In this document: positions 43,274-51,038 of the stretch, piece by piece
Layout of the letters: each line of letters starts with the position of its first letter
How positions within the stretch are numbered: the first letter of the stretch is position 1
Translations under genes and position numbers: made by a program
Notes under the pieces: model-generated
Databases searched by the model: none
The model's input: the letters and a program-made list of their open reading frames with translations, nothing else
What the model was told of the DNA's origin: nothing
Source of the DNA: RYN-230 sp963768945
GTDB lineage: Bacteria; Actinomycetota; Actinomycetes; Streptosporangiales; Streptosporangiaceae
NCBI GenBank assembly: GCA_963768945.1
Contig: CAVYJW010000003.1
Location: 558,001-622,000 of the forward strand
Length of the DNA stretch: 64,000 nt
Reading direction: 5' to 3'

Positions 43274-43796
43274 GCGGGCGGCGCTGCCGCCGGCCGGTCC
43301 GCCGGTCTGCCGCCCAGCGGACCGCGGCCACCACGATGGCGAGCAGTGTGGCGGCGGTCATCGCGAAGAACCCGCTGGCGATCCACTGCACCGCGCTGAT
43401 CGCCATCGCGGTATGGGACGTGTCGGAGGCCCGGTCGTGGACCAGCCCGGCCAGGATGGCCGCGGCCAGATAGGCCGGCGCCGGCACCGGAATGATCAGG
43501 TATGCGGCACGCGGGCGCACGGCCAGGGCCCCGGCTGCCGTCCCGGCGAGCAGCAAGATGCCGAGCACGGCGCCAGGTTCGCTTCCGGTCAGCAGCGTGC
43601 CGAGCAGCCCGATCAGCGCCCCGCCGATCACGAGGGCGATCCCGGCCCGGCCGGGCCGCGAGCCCCACCAGCGGAGCGGAGGGCCGGGCGGTGCCTGCCG
43701 CCCGCGGGAAGGCCCGCGAGTCGGCGCGTCACGTCCGGGCGCGCCTGCCTCGCGCCCGCGGGATGCCCCACGCACGGCGGGATCGCCCCCATGCAC
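43263..43796 (-). CDS. DUF6542-like membrane protein
   Basis: 177 aa with an arginine/proline-rich basic N-terminus (about 1-48) and four membrane helices: about 51-70 (GIALVIGGALIGLLGTLL), 75-92, 98-118 and 138-158. The layout fits the small DUF6542-type proteins of actinomycetes. The start is uncertain: ATG 43796 lies within a 21-bp tandem array. No catalytic motif. Divergent from the LCP gene by 247 bp, so a link with cell-wall assembly is possible but unproven. Confidence 0.65.
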   Translation of the reverse strand: MHGGDPAVRGASRGREAGAPGRDAPTRGPSRGRQAPPGPPLRWWGSRPGRAGIALVIGGALIGLLGTLLTGSEPGAVLGILLLAGTAAGALAVRPRAAYLIIPVPAPAYLAAAILAGLVHDRASDTSHTAMAISAVQWIASGFFAMTAATLLAIVVAAVRWAADRRTGRRQRRPLRP

Positions 43797-43873
43797 GCCC
43801 GCATCGCGCCGCTCGCGCCCGCATCGCGCCTGCTCGCGCCCGCATCGCGCCTGCTCGCGCCCGCATCACGCCC
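43794..43873. repeat. tandem array of 21-bp units upstream of the DUF6542-like gene
   Basis: Three full 21-bp units (43811-43831, 43832-43852, 43853-43873; GCTCGCGCCCGCATCGCGCC type) plus a partial copy before them. The unit length is a multiple of three, unlike the other intergenic arrays here, so it may be or have been translated as a seven-residue repeat at the protein's N-terminus. Confidence 0.8.
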
Positions 43874-44043
43874 ACGCGAAGTCGCCTTAGGTCCTGGCCC
43901 GCCGGCATATTGCGGCCCAGAACCCGCCTTGTGCCCGGGTGGATCCAGCATCTTTTCCTAAAGGTTAGGCTGGGGTTGTTTTACTGAAGGAAGCGCGGGG
44001 GTAACCTTCGCCGCAATGGTAGCAAGCCAACCTCGGGGGGGCG

Positions 44044-45639
44044 ATGCGCAGCAGGGTGTCGTCTCAGCAGAATGCAAATAGCCCAGTGCGGAACTCCAGG
44101 CTGGCGCCCGAGCGCCCAGGAGCGCGGCCGGAGATGCCGGGAAGGCGCGGCCCTGGGTCGCCGGCCGGCCCGGTGGCCAGGACCTGGTACTTCATCTCCT
44201 GCATCCTCGCGGCGCTGATCCTGCTGGCCAGTGGCTTCTCCTACATGGTCATCCGCGATGTGGGCAGCATCGGCGGATCGCACGCGATCGCCAGCGGTCC
44301 TTCGGCGGGTGCGCAGAACATACTGCTGATGGGGCTGGAAAGCCGCCGGGACTGGAACGGGAATATCCTGCCCGCCAGCATCCTGGCAAAGCTGCATGCG
44401 GGAAATGCCCAAGCGGTGGCAAACGGCACTGGGGGAAATGACACCAACACGCTAATCCTTATTCACATATTCGCGGGCGGCAAGAAGGCGGTCGGCTTTT
44501 CCATCCCGCGAGACGACTGGGTGCATTTCGCCGGTACGGTCGGACCGCAGCAGGTGGGCAAGATCGACCAGGCCTACGGCGTGAGCATGTTCTTCCAGCA
44601 GGCGAGCCTCCGGCAGCAGCACCCCTCCATGGGGCAGGACCAGCTCGCGTTCCTCGGCAACGAGGCCGGGCGCCGGGCGGCCGTGGCTACGGTGGAGCAG
44701 CTCACCGGGGTGCGCATCGACCACTTCGCCGAGGTCAACCTGGACGGGTTCTACGAGCTCGCGAAGGTCTTCGGCGGCGTGGAAGTCTGCCTCAACCATG
44801 CGGTCCACGACCCCAAGTCGGGCGCGAACTTCCACAAGGGGTACCAGCACCTGGATGCCGCGCAGGCCCTGTCGTTCGTGCGCCAGCGCGACGGCCTGCC
44901 CAACGGTGACCTGGACCGCACCCATCGTCAGCAGGCGTTCATCGACTCGGTGATGCATCAGCTGCAAACGCAGGGAGTGCTCGGTGACCTCTCCAAGGTA
45001 TCGGCCCTGCTGTCGGTGGCCAAGCAGTACGTGATCACCGACGCGGGCTGGAACGTGCTGGACTTCGCGTCCCAGATGCGGAGTCTGACCAGCGGGAATC
45101 TCGTCTTCCGCACGCTGCCGATCAAGGGCTTCGCGACGATCGACGGCCAGGACGCGAACGTGGTCGATGTGCCCCAGATCCAGTCCATCGTCCACGCGGC
45201 GTTCTTCCCCCGGCCTGTTTCCCGGCACGCCCGGCACCATGTGGCCACGCCGATCAAGCCCTCAGCCGCCGCGACCACCGTGGACGTCCTTAACGGAGGC
45301 AGCACGAACGGCCTGGCCGGGGGGGTCTCGGCCGGGCTGGTGAAGGCCGGTTACCAGGCGGGGACGGTGGGGAACACGGCCGCCCGCACCCTGACCTCGG
45401 TCAGCTACGGCCGCGGCGCGACGGCGAACGCGGCCGCGATAGCCCGGCTGTTCGGCGTCACCGCCGTGCCGGACGCGTCTCTCGCGGCCGGCCACGTGCA
45501 GATCCTGCTCGGGGCGAAGGCTGTACTGCCTGGCGCCCTGTCCGCCAGCACGCCGACGGCGCCCGCGACGGTGATACCCACCATCGGCCCGCAGGGTGGT
45601 GCGGTGATCGCCAAGGACGGCATTCCCTGCGTTAACTGA
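44044..45639 (+). CDS. LytR-CpsA-Psr (LCP) family cell-wall ligase with LytR_C domain
   Basis: 531 aa. A basic N-terminus and one membrane helix (about 47-70, YFISCILAALILLASGFSYM) place the rest outside the cell. LCP domain about 95-330: NILLMGLESR, NTLILIHIFAGGKKAVGFSI-PRDDW (substrate arginine), VGKIDQAYG, HFAEVNLDGFYELAKVFGGV, and the FVRQRDGLPNGDLDRTHRQQ region with further lipid-phosphate-binding arginines. C-terminal LytR_C domain about 415-500 (TTVDVLNGGSTNGLAGGVSA). LCP enzymes attach polymers such as teichoic acids or arabinogalactan to peptidoglycan. Confidence 0.93.
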   Translation: MRSRVSSQQNANSPVRNSRLAPERPGARPEMPGRRGPGSPAGPVARTWYFISCILAALILLASGFSYMVIRDVGSIGGSHAIASGPSAGAQNILLMGLESRRDWNGNILPASILAKLHAGNAQAVANGTGGNDTNTLILIHIFAGGKKAVGFSIPRDDWVHFAGTVGPQQVGKIDQAYGVSMFFQQASLRQQHPSMGQDQLAFLGNEAGRRAAVATVEQLTGVRIDHFAEVNLDGFYELAKVFGGVEVCLNHAVHDPKSGANFHKGYQHLDAAQALSFVRQRDGLPNGDLDRTHRQQAFIDSVMHQLQTQGVLGDLSKVSALLSVAKQYVITDAGWNVLDFASQMRSLTSGNLVFRTLPIKGFATIDGQDANVVDVPQIQSIVHAAFFPRPVSRHARHHVATPIKPSAAATTVDVLNGGSTNGLAGGVSAGLVKAGYQAGTVGNTAARTLTSVSYGRGATANAAAIARLFGVTAVPDASLAAGHVQILLGAKAVLPGALSASTPTAPATVIPTIGPQGGAVIAKDGIPCVN

Positions 45640-45867
45640 GCAGAGGCTCAGATCCAGGGCTGCGCCAGTTGAAACGGACGAGCTGGCCCCCGCTGGAGTC
45701 GCCAGCCGCGATGACCGCGACGGGCAGCACGAACGCCGCGACGAGCTCCATGATGGTGGCGATGGTCACGGACCGCTCGATGCGCCTGGCTTCCGGGCCG
45801 GCCAGGCGGCCGTGCCAGCCGTCACCCTGATCACGCGTTGACGGTGATCAATGGGGTTGTCATGGTG

Positions 45868-46180
45868 TGACCGTGTGGCAATGTCGGGAACGTAACTGTA
45901 GGTATGGAGCAGGCCCGGGTTGCCGATGAAGTCGGCGCGGCCGGCCAGCCAGGGCGTTGCCGAAGACCCGCTCGCCGAGCACCGACCCCTCGGTGACGCC
46001 GGCCCCGAAGAAGTCGGAAGCCCGCCCGATAGCGAAACGGATCCGGCCGGCCTTCGCGGCGGCCAGCAGTTCGCCGGTCATGGCTGCCCGGGTGCGCCCC
46101 TTCCTGGTCGTCGCGGCCAGCGGATGGTCCTCGGTCATCGGGCTGCCGGCCGGGCCGTACCCGTAGAGATTCTCCAGACT
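45868..46180 (-). pseudogene. NAD-dependent epimerase fragment
   Basis: Minus-strand similarity begins abruptly at ENLYGYGPAG (about 46176) and continues TEDHPLAATTRKGRTRAAMT, IGRASDFFGAGVTEGSVLGE, then switches frame at about 45945 (ADFIGNPGLLHTYSYVPDIA). This is the middle of an extended-SDR/epimerase protein. The NAD-binding N-terminus and the C-terminus are missing. Its upstream edge coincides with the edge of the membrane-protein fragment on the other strand, marking a recombination joint. Between 45640 and 45868 a minus-strand frame containing MELVAAFVLPVAVIAAG may be a further remnant. Confidence 0.75.
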
Positions 46181-46707
46181 CGCTGACTCTCCTCGCACTG
46201 GGGGCGCTGGCCGTCTCCTACGCGACGATCGCCACCCTGGTCAGGAACCGTGGTTCGGCTATCGCCACCGTCGCCGCGCTGATCGGCGGGATCGGTGCTT
46301 TCTGCGGAGCCCTCATCAACGTCCTCGTCGGCTACAATCTCGCCGCCGCCGCGACGGCACACATGTCCCCGGACGCGGCCGCGCGGTTCCTGACGAACAC
46401 TTTCAGTTCCGGGGCCTACGACGTGTTCGCCGCTGTCTATTTCATTGGCATCTTCGCCGGGCCGGTCCTGATGGGGTTTGCCCTGTGGCGGAGCCGGAGC
46501 GTGCCGCGCTGGCTGGCGGTCCTGTTCTTCGCCGGCCTGGAACTAGCCCAGCAACTGGGGTCGATCCGCCCGGTTCCGGTCCTGCTGCTCACGCTGCCCT
46601 TCGCGGTGGCGATGGTCCTGCTGGCCGCCTGGATCTGGAAAGCGGCTGCCCGGCCGGGCAGTCCCGTCCCCGAGCCGGCTGTCGTCGCGGCTCCTGCGCC
46701 AGGCTAA
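46178..46707 (+). CDS. membrane protein lacking its N-terminus (probable remnant)
   Basis: From about 46178 the plus frame reads SLTLLALGALAVSYATIATL and then four to five more membrane helices (VAALIGGIGAFCGALINVLV, FAAVYFIGIFAGPVLMGFAL, LLLTLPFAVAMVLLAAWIW) up to TAA at 46705-46707. There is no start codon at the expected place; the frame runs back into the antisense of the epimerase fragment. ATG 46363 would drop the first two helices. So the 5' end was lost in the same rearrangement. Family not identified. Confidence 0.6.
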
Positions 46708-46973
46708 CCGCCGGTGACGGTAGCCGGCGTGCTCAGGCGCTTCGCCACGAACCGCTCCGAAGCGTCCACGGCATCGGTGATCTCGTGCTCCGCCGTGTGG
46801 TCGTATCCCTGAGCCGCGAACAGTCTCACGGCTGCCTGGATCAGGACGCCCCGGGTGCGCTGCTTCCTGCGCTGCCGGCCGTGTCCGGCCGGCTCAGGGG
46901 AGGCCACCGCTGGTTCACCGCCTGGCAACGGGGCGGCCGCCGGAGGCGTGATCTGTCTCACAGATACCTCCAC
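46704..46973 (-). pseudogene. TetR-family regulator fragment
   Basis: 89 codons. After a proline/alanine-rich start, RQRRKQRTRGVLIQAAVRLF and AAQGYDHTAEHEITDAVDAS correspond to helix 1 and the helix-turn-helix of TetR proteins, but the recognition helix is degenerate (normally VSERTFFRYF-like) and the ligand-binding domain is absent. It stops at 46704, overlapping the end of the membrane fragment by 4 bp. Confidence 0.65.
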
Positions 46974-47058
46974 ACAGTTTGTGTTACCTGGCTGCTCATG
47001 TGCCCTCGAAAAGCGCGGCCGTCTGTTCGTAGTAATAGGACGTAGCTCGGAAGGCTGG

Positions 47059-47106
47059 GTGATCAGACGATCAGTGTCGCTATCACGACACCAATCGTCT
47101 GATCAC
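47059..47106. repeat. palindromic repeat element, copy B
   Basis: Arms 47059-47079 and 47086-47106 around the loop CTATCA, which is the reverse complement of the loop in copy A (18645-18694); so this copy is inverted. The right arm matches copy A exactly; the left arm differs at two adjacent places (ATCAGTG for ATTGGTG). Confidence 0.9.
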
Positions 47107-47242
47107 GTTCGCGGAACGCCCGCCTGGTGGCACAGCGGTAACTCCGATAACACGGGACACAGGCAGGCGCCGCGCGGAGCCTTGGCAGACGGGCCGGCGG
47201 CTCCCCGGCGGCTTCCCGCGGGCTTCCCGGCGGCTCCCTGCA

Positions 47243-47292
47243 CGATCGTGGACGGAAATGGTCGCGCGGACAGCCTTTTCCGTCCACGATCG
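47243..47292. repeat. 16-bp inverted repeat with 18-base loop
   Basis: Perfect arms CGATCGTGGACGGAAA (47243-47258) and its complement (47277-47292). The left-arm end plus loop start (GGACGGAAATGGTCGCG) recurs at about 47321-47338. Could be a terminator, operator or remnant of a mobile end; it lies in the gene-free 46974-47514 interval. Confidence 0.75.
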
Positions 47293-47333
47293 GCACGGTG
47301 ATGGGCCCCGGCCGCGTTTGCGGACGGAAATGG

Positions 47334-47440
47334 TCGCGGGGGCAGCGTCGCGGGGGCGCGTCGCGGGGGCGCGTGGGGGGGCAGCGTCGCCGGGGCAGCG
47401 TCGCGAGGGCGCGTCGCGGGGCAGCGTCGCGAGGGCAGCA
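47334..47440. repeat. degenerate G-rich tandem array
   Basis: Irregular repeats of CGTCGCGGGGGCG-like units. Non-coding by unit length and irregularity. Lies downstream of the DHA2 transporter gene. Confidence 0.75.
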
Positions 47441-47514
47441 CTGTCAGATATGGGCCAGCGAATGTGCGGTCGCCCTCTCCGTCCCGCCCTTGAAAGGGCC
47501 CACGCCGGGGCTGG

Positions 47515-49155
47515 CTACGGGCCGCGCGTACCGCCCGGTCTGGCCGCCGGGTTTATCACCGGCGAGCAGCTGCACAAGGCCACGGGAATCGCGTGCGTCC
47601 CCGAAAACTCCAGTGCCGGCGCAGGCGCGCGGGCCGGCGGGGGTGCCACGGGAGCCGACGCAGGCGCCGGGGCCGACGCAGGCGCCGGGGCCGGGGTTGC
47701 GGCTGCCTTCCTGAGCTGGTCCAGCCGGTGCTTGGACGGCAGCAGGAGGATCGCGAGGATGACACCGAGACCGAACACGCCTGCGGACACCGTAAAGGCC
47801 GTGGTGTAGCCGTGGGTGGCCGCGATCGCTGGCGCCAGCGGTCCCGTGTCGTGAGCGGCCAGGTACGTGGCCGTCGCCGTCAGCGCGATCGTGCTCAACA
47901 GGGCCGTCCCGATCGACCCACCCACCTGCTGCATGGTGTTGACCAGTGCGGAGGCCACGCCCGAATCCTGGCGCTGGACGCCGGCCGTGGCCGTGTTGAT
48001 CGCCGGGGCGAAGATCATCCCGAAGCCCAGGCCCATAACGAGCAGGGCGGGCAGGATGTCACCGAGGTAGCTGGAGGTCACGGTGAGCTGGGCCAGGTAG
48101 CTCATCGCGGCGGCGCCCAGCAGCATGCCGGTGGTGATCAGGACGCGCGGCCCGAACCGAGGCAGGGTCACAATGCTGGAGACATTGGAGCTGAGCAGGA
48201 TGCAGGCGATCAGCGGCAGGAAGGCCAGCCCGCTGGTCACCGGGCTGTATCCCTTGACCTCCTGCAGGTAGTAAGTGAGGAACAGGAAGACACCGAAGAT
48301 CGCGATCCCCGATAGGCCGACCGCGACATAGGAGCCGCCCCGGGTGCGGTCGAGTATCACCCGCAACGGCAGCAGCGGATGACTGGACCGCCGCTCGGCG
48401 AAGACGAACCCGGCCAGCAGGAGCAGGCCGAGAACCAGGGAGCCGATGGTCAGCGTGGCCGTCCAGCCAGCGGTCTCGGCATGGGAGAAGCCGAAGACTA
48501 TGAGGAACAGGCCGGCGCAGGCCAGTATGGCCCCGGGCCAGTCCATCCGCGGTCGCGTGGCCGGCAGGCTGCTGCGCATGTACACCAGGGCTCCAACCAC
48601 GGCGATCGCGGCGAACACCAGGTTGACGTAGAGGGTCCAGCGCCAGGAGAGGTACTCGGTGAGCACCCCGCCAAGGATCAGTCCCACGCCGCCGCCGCCG
48701 GCTGCTACCGAACCGAAGACACCGAAGGCCTTCCCCCGATCACGCGGGTCGGTGAAGGTGCTGACCAGGGTGCCGAGGGCGGATGGGGCCAGGATGGCGC
48801 CGAACGCTCCCTGCAGCGCGCGCGCCGCGACCAGCATCTCGAACGAGACGGCGGCGCCGCCGATGGCCGAGGCAACCGAGAATCCGACCAGCCCGGTGAT
48901 GAAGACCCACTTGCGGCTGTACATGTCGCCCAGCCGGCCGCCCACCAGCAGCAGGCTGCCGAAGGCCAGGGCGTAGGCCGTGACCACCCACTGCCGGTCG
49001 CCGTTCGGGAACCCCAGCGAACGCTGGGCGGACGGCAGCGCGATGTTCACGACGGTGGAATCCAGGACCACCATCAGCTGGGCAATGGCCACCACGACCA
49101 GGATCATCCAGCGCCGGTCAACGGAGGTGGCCGACGAGGCAACTGGCTGGGCCAT
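47515..49155 (-). CDS. DHA2-family (EmrB/QacA) drug efflux MFS transporter
   Basis: 546 aa from ATG 49155 (GGAGATCC upstream); a longer frame to 49452 only reads through a tandem array. Fourteen predicted helices. Family marks: LVVVAIAQLMVVLDSTVVNI-ALP in helix 1 (motif D1), LLVGGRLGDMYSRKWVF (motif A), RALQGAFGAILAPSAL, and motif C in helix 5 (GVGLILGGVLTEYLSWRW). The last ~50 residues are an Ala/Pro repeat tail (PAPAPASAPAPASAPVAPPP) and are probably cytosolic. Exports drugs against protons; substrate unknown. The HxlR regulator gene directly upstream probably controls it. Confidence 0.92.
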   Translation of the reverse strand: MAQPVASSATSVDRRWMILVVVAIAQLMVVLDSTVVNIALPSAQRSLGFPNGDRQWVVTAYALAFGSLLLVGGRLGDMYSRKWVFITGLVGFSVASAIGGAAVSFEMLVAARALQGAFGAILAPSALGTLVSTFTDPRDRGKAFGVFGSVAAGGGGVGLILGGVLTEYLSWRWTLYVNLVFAAIAVVGALVYMRSSLPATRPRMDWPGAILACAGLFLIVFGFSHAETAGWTATLTIGSLVLGLLLLAGFVFAERRSSHPLLPLRVILDRTRGGSYVAVGLSGIAIFGVFLFLTYYLQEVKGYSPVTSGLAFLPLIACILLSSNVSSIVTLPRFGPRVLITTGMLLGAAAMSYLAQLTVTSSYLGDILPALLVMGLGFGMIFAPAINTATAGVQRQDSGVASALVNTMQQVGGSIGTALLSTIALTATATYLAAHDTGPLAPAIAATHGYTTAFTVSAGVFGLGVILAILLLPSKHRLDQLRKAAATPAPAPASAPAPASAPVAPPPARAPAPALEFSGTHAIPVALCSCSPVINPAARPGGTRGP

Positions 49156-49360
49156 AGGATCTCCAACTGAGCGGCGCCCGACTGGGTAGCGATCGCTACC
49201 AGGGGCTGGAGCAACGATTTGTCCGGCAGTGCCGCTGGGACACGTCCCCACTAACATCACTGCCTCACGCCACCATAGGCACGGCGGGAAAGCCGCGTCC
49301 ACCTCGGCCTGCGCCTGTCCGGATGAGCCGGTGCCTGGCCGCCTCCGATCCCGGGCCAGA

Positions 49361-49488
49361 CCGGGATCGGAGGGCCTCGGCAAGCCCGGCCAGACCCGGG
49401 ATCGGAGGGCCTCGGCAAGCCCGGCCAGACCCGGGATCGGAGGCCTCGGCAAGCCCGGCCAGACCCCGGATCGGAGGGCCTCGGCAAG
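49361..49488. repeat. tandem array of 35-bp units
   Basis: Copies at 49361-49395, 49396-49430, 49431-49464 and a partial fourth to 49488 (CCGGGATCGGAGGGCCTCGG type). It sits between the HxlR stop and the DHA2 promoter. Confidence 0.9.
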
Positions 49489-49503
49489 AAGGTGCGCTAG
49501 CGG

Positions 49504-49962
49504 TCAGGCGATCTTGCGGGCCCCGGGGCCGGGCACGGGGGTGACGTCGCGCGCGGAGTCCAGGACGTGCCCGGCCTCGCAGGCCAGCTGCAACCGCACG
49601 GGCTGCCCGCAGTCGCGGTGGCGGAGCAGGACCGGGGGGCCTTCCGGCCCGGCCGCGTACTGGTCGCCCCACTGCATCAGCCCGACCAGCACCGGGTACA
49701 GGTCCAGGCCCTTCGGGGTGAGCCGGTACTCGTGCCGGCTGCGCTGGCCGCTGTCCTGGTAGGGAACCTTGCGCAGCAGTCCTTCCTGGACCAGTCGGGC
49801 CAGCCGGTCGCTGAGCACCTGCCGGGGGATGCCGGTCCGGCGCTGGATGTCGGCGAACCGGCGCACGCCGTTGAACGCCTCGCGCAGCACGAGGAACGTT
49901 GACCGCTCCCCGATGATCGCCACCGCCGCGCCGATCGCGCAGTCGGCCGGGTCGTAGTCCAT
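49504..49962 (-). CDS. HxlR-family transcriptional regulator
   Basis: 152 aa from ATG 49962 (ATG 49980 also possible). Starts MDYDPADCAIGAAVAIIGER, with the cysteine common in HxlR sensors, then the winged helix: FLVLREAFNGVRRFADIQRR, TGIPRQVLSDRLARLVQEGL, wing YRLTPKGLDLYPVL. The C-terminus (CGQPVRLQLACEAGHVL) carries two more cysteines. HxlR proteins often sense electrophiles or oxidants. Probable regulator of the DHA2 pump downstream and of itself through the perfect dyad upstream. Confidence 0.9.
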   Translation of the reverse strand: MDYDPADCAIGAAVAIIGERSTFLVLREAFNGVRRFADIQRRTGIPRQVLSDRLARLVQEGLLRKVPYQDSGQRSRHEYRLTPKGLDLYPVLVGLMQWGDQYAAGPEGPPVLLRHRDCGQPVRLQLACEAGHVLDSARDVTPVPGPGARKIA

Positions 49963-50003
49963 GATCCAGGTCCCTTCCATGATCCCTAGGCTAAGTCTGG
50001 TTG

Positions 50004-50038
50004 ACAGACTCAGCAACCTGGGGTCATGCTGAGTCTGT
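50004..50038. promoter_or_regulatory. putative HxlR operator
   Basis: Perfect 12-bp inverted repeat (ACAGACTCAGCA / TGCTGAGTCTGT) with an 11-base spacer between the HxlR gene and the divergent GNAT gene, overlapping the GNAT start. A half-site-like AAGTCTGG lies just to the left (about 49993). Confidence 0.7.
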
Positions 50039-50705
50039 GAACCGAACCCAGGGGGATCAGGCTGCCGCCCGCGTGATGGCCACGATCCGGCGGCCGGACT
50101 CCGCAGACCTGGCCGCGCTGACCGGCTTCTTCGCCGGGCTGTCCGCGCGAACACGGGTCCAGAGGTTCTTCGCCCCGATCCGGCCGACTCCGGCCCTGGT
50201 CCGCCTCGCCTGCGGCCGGCCTGCCCGGGACGACGGCACCCACGTGGCCGCCGGCCGGGGCGACCGGGCCGGCCGCACCGATGCCCTGATCGCTACGCAC
50301 GGCGGTGTCATCGTCGGTCATGCCATGGCCGTAGACAGGGCCGCCCCGCCGGAGGAGCCGGTGACCGAGATCGGAGTGGTGGTGGCGGATGCCTGGCAGG
50401 GCCAGGGCGTGGGCTCGGCCCTGGTCCGGGCGCTGATCAGCCGGGCCCAGTCCCGCGGGGTGATGTCGCTGAGCATGGACGTGCTGCCGGGAAACCACCA
50501 GGTGCTGGATATGATCACCGCTCACTGGGCCGTGGTGCGCACCCACCGTGACGCCGACTGCGTAACCCTCCAGGTCGCGCTGCTCCCAGCCCAGCACACC
50601 AGCCCGCCCCCCGTCCCCGCGCAGGCCGGACGGCAATCCCACCGGCGTGAGCCCCGGGCCCCGGCACGATGGGTGCCTGCTCACGCTCGCCCGAGCCGCG
50701 CCTAG
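50037..50705 (+). CDS. GNAT-family N-acetyltransferase
   Basis: 222 aa from GTG 50037; ATG 50076 is an alternative. RRPDSADLAALTGFFAGLSA opens the fold, SARTRVQRFFAPIRPTPALV follows, and the acetyl-CoA-binding segment is VVADAWQGQGVGSALVRALI (Q/RxxGxG/A). DVLPGNHQVLDMITAHWAVV is the last helix-strand unit, then a basic tail of low complexity. This layout matches the GNAT domains that in other bacteria acetylate enzymes such as acyl-CoA synthetases, but the substrate is unknown. Divergent from hxlR. Confidence 0.85.
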   Translation: MNRTQGDQAAARVMATIRRPDSADLAALTGFFAGLSARTRVQRFFAPIRPTPALVRLACGRPARDDGTHVAAGRGDRAGRTDALIATHGGVIVGHAMAVDRAAPPEEPVTEIGVVVADAWQGQGVGSALVRALISRAQSRGVMSLSMDVLPGNHQVLDMITAHWAVVRTHRDADCVTLQVALLPAQHTSPPPVPAQAGRQSHRREPRAPARWVPAHARPSRA

Positions 50706-51038
50706 CGGCGCACCAGCACCAGCACCGCCGCCAGGGCGAGGAGCACCCCTGACTTGAAGGCCAGCTCAATCATGGTGCGGGCCAGGGGCACCGGCCCCAG
50801 CGACAGTTCCGCGGTTCCGCTCGCTGCATGACCGTTCCTCCCTAACGAACCGTCCCACCCGGTGCTTTCCCCAGGCGTTCGTGGCCGCGAATTCCAGGCT
50901 GCCCCCGGCGCGCAGCGGGTCTGCCTGGGGGACCGGCCGCTGAGCGGTTTTCGTTGCGGGCCCTGAAAATGCGCCAGCCATGCTGCCGGGAGGAGCGGTG
51001 CGCCGGCCGCCAGGAATGGCCAGCCGGCCCTGCGGCCG
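50706..51038. other. 333-bp stretch between GNAT and lipoprotein genes
   Basis: No secure gene. A 23-codon minus-strand frame (50773-50702, MIELAFKSGVLLALAAVLVL) could be a one-helix membrane peptide, preceded by an upstream frame that overlaps its start (ATGA) behind a GGGAGGAA site at about 50845. Not enough to call. Confidence 0.3.

Noticed and set aside
47258..47809. Plus-strand frames across the G-rich array into the DHA2 gene
   Set aside because: Repeat-derived and antisense sequence, no recognisable domain.
50702..50773. 23-residue minus-strand membrane peptide
   Set aside because: Plausible but too short to support without conservation data; mentioned only under the intergenic entry.
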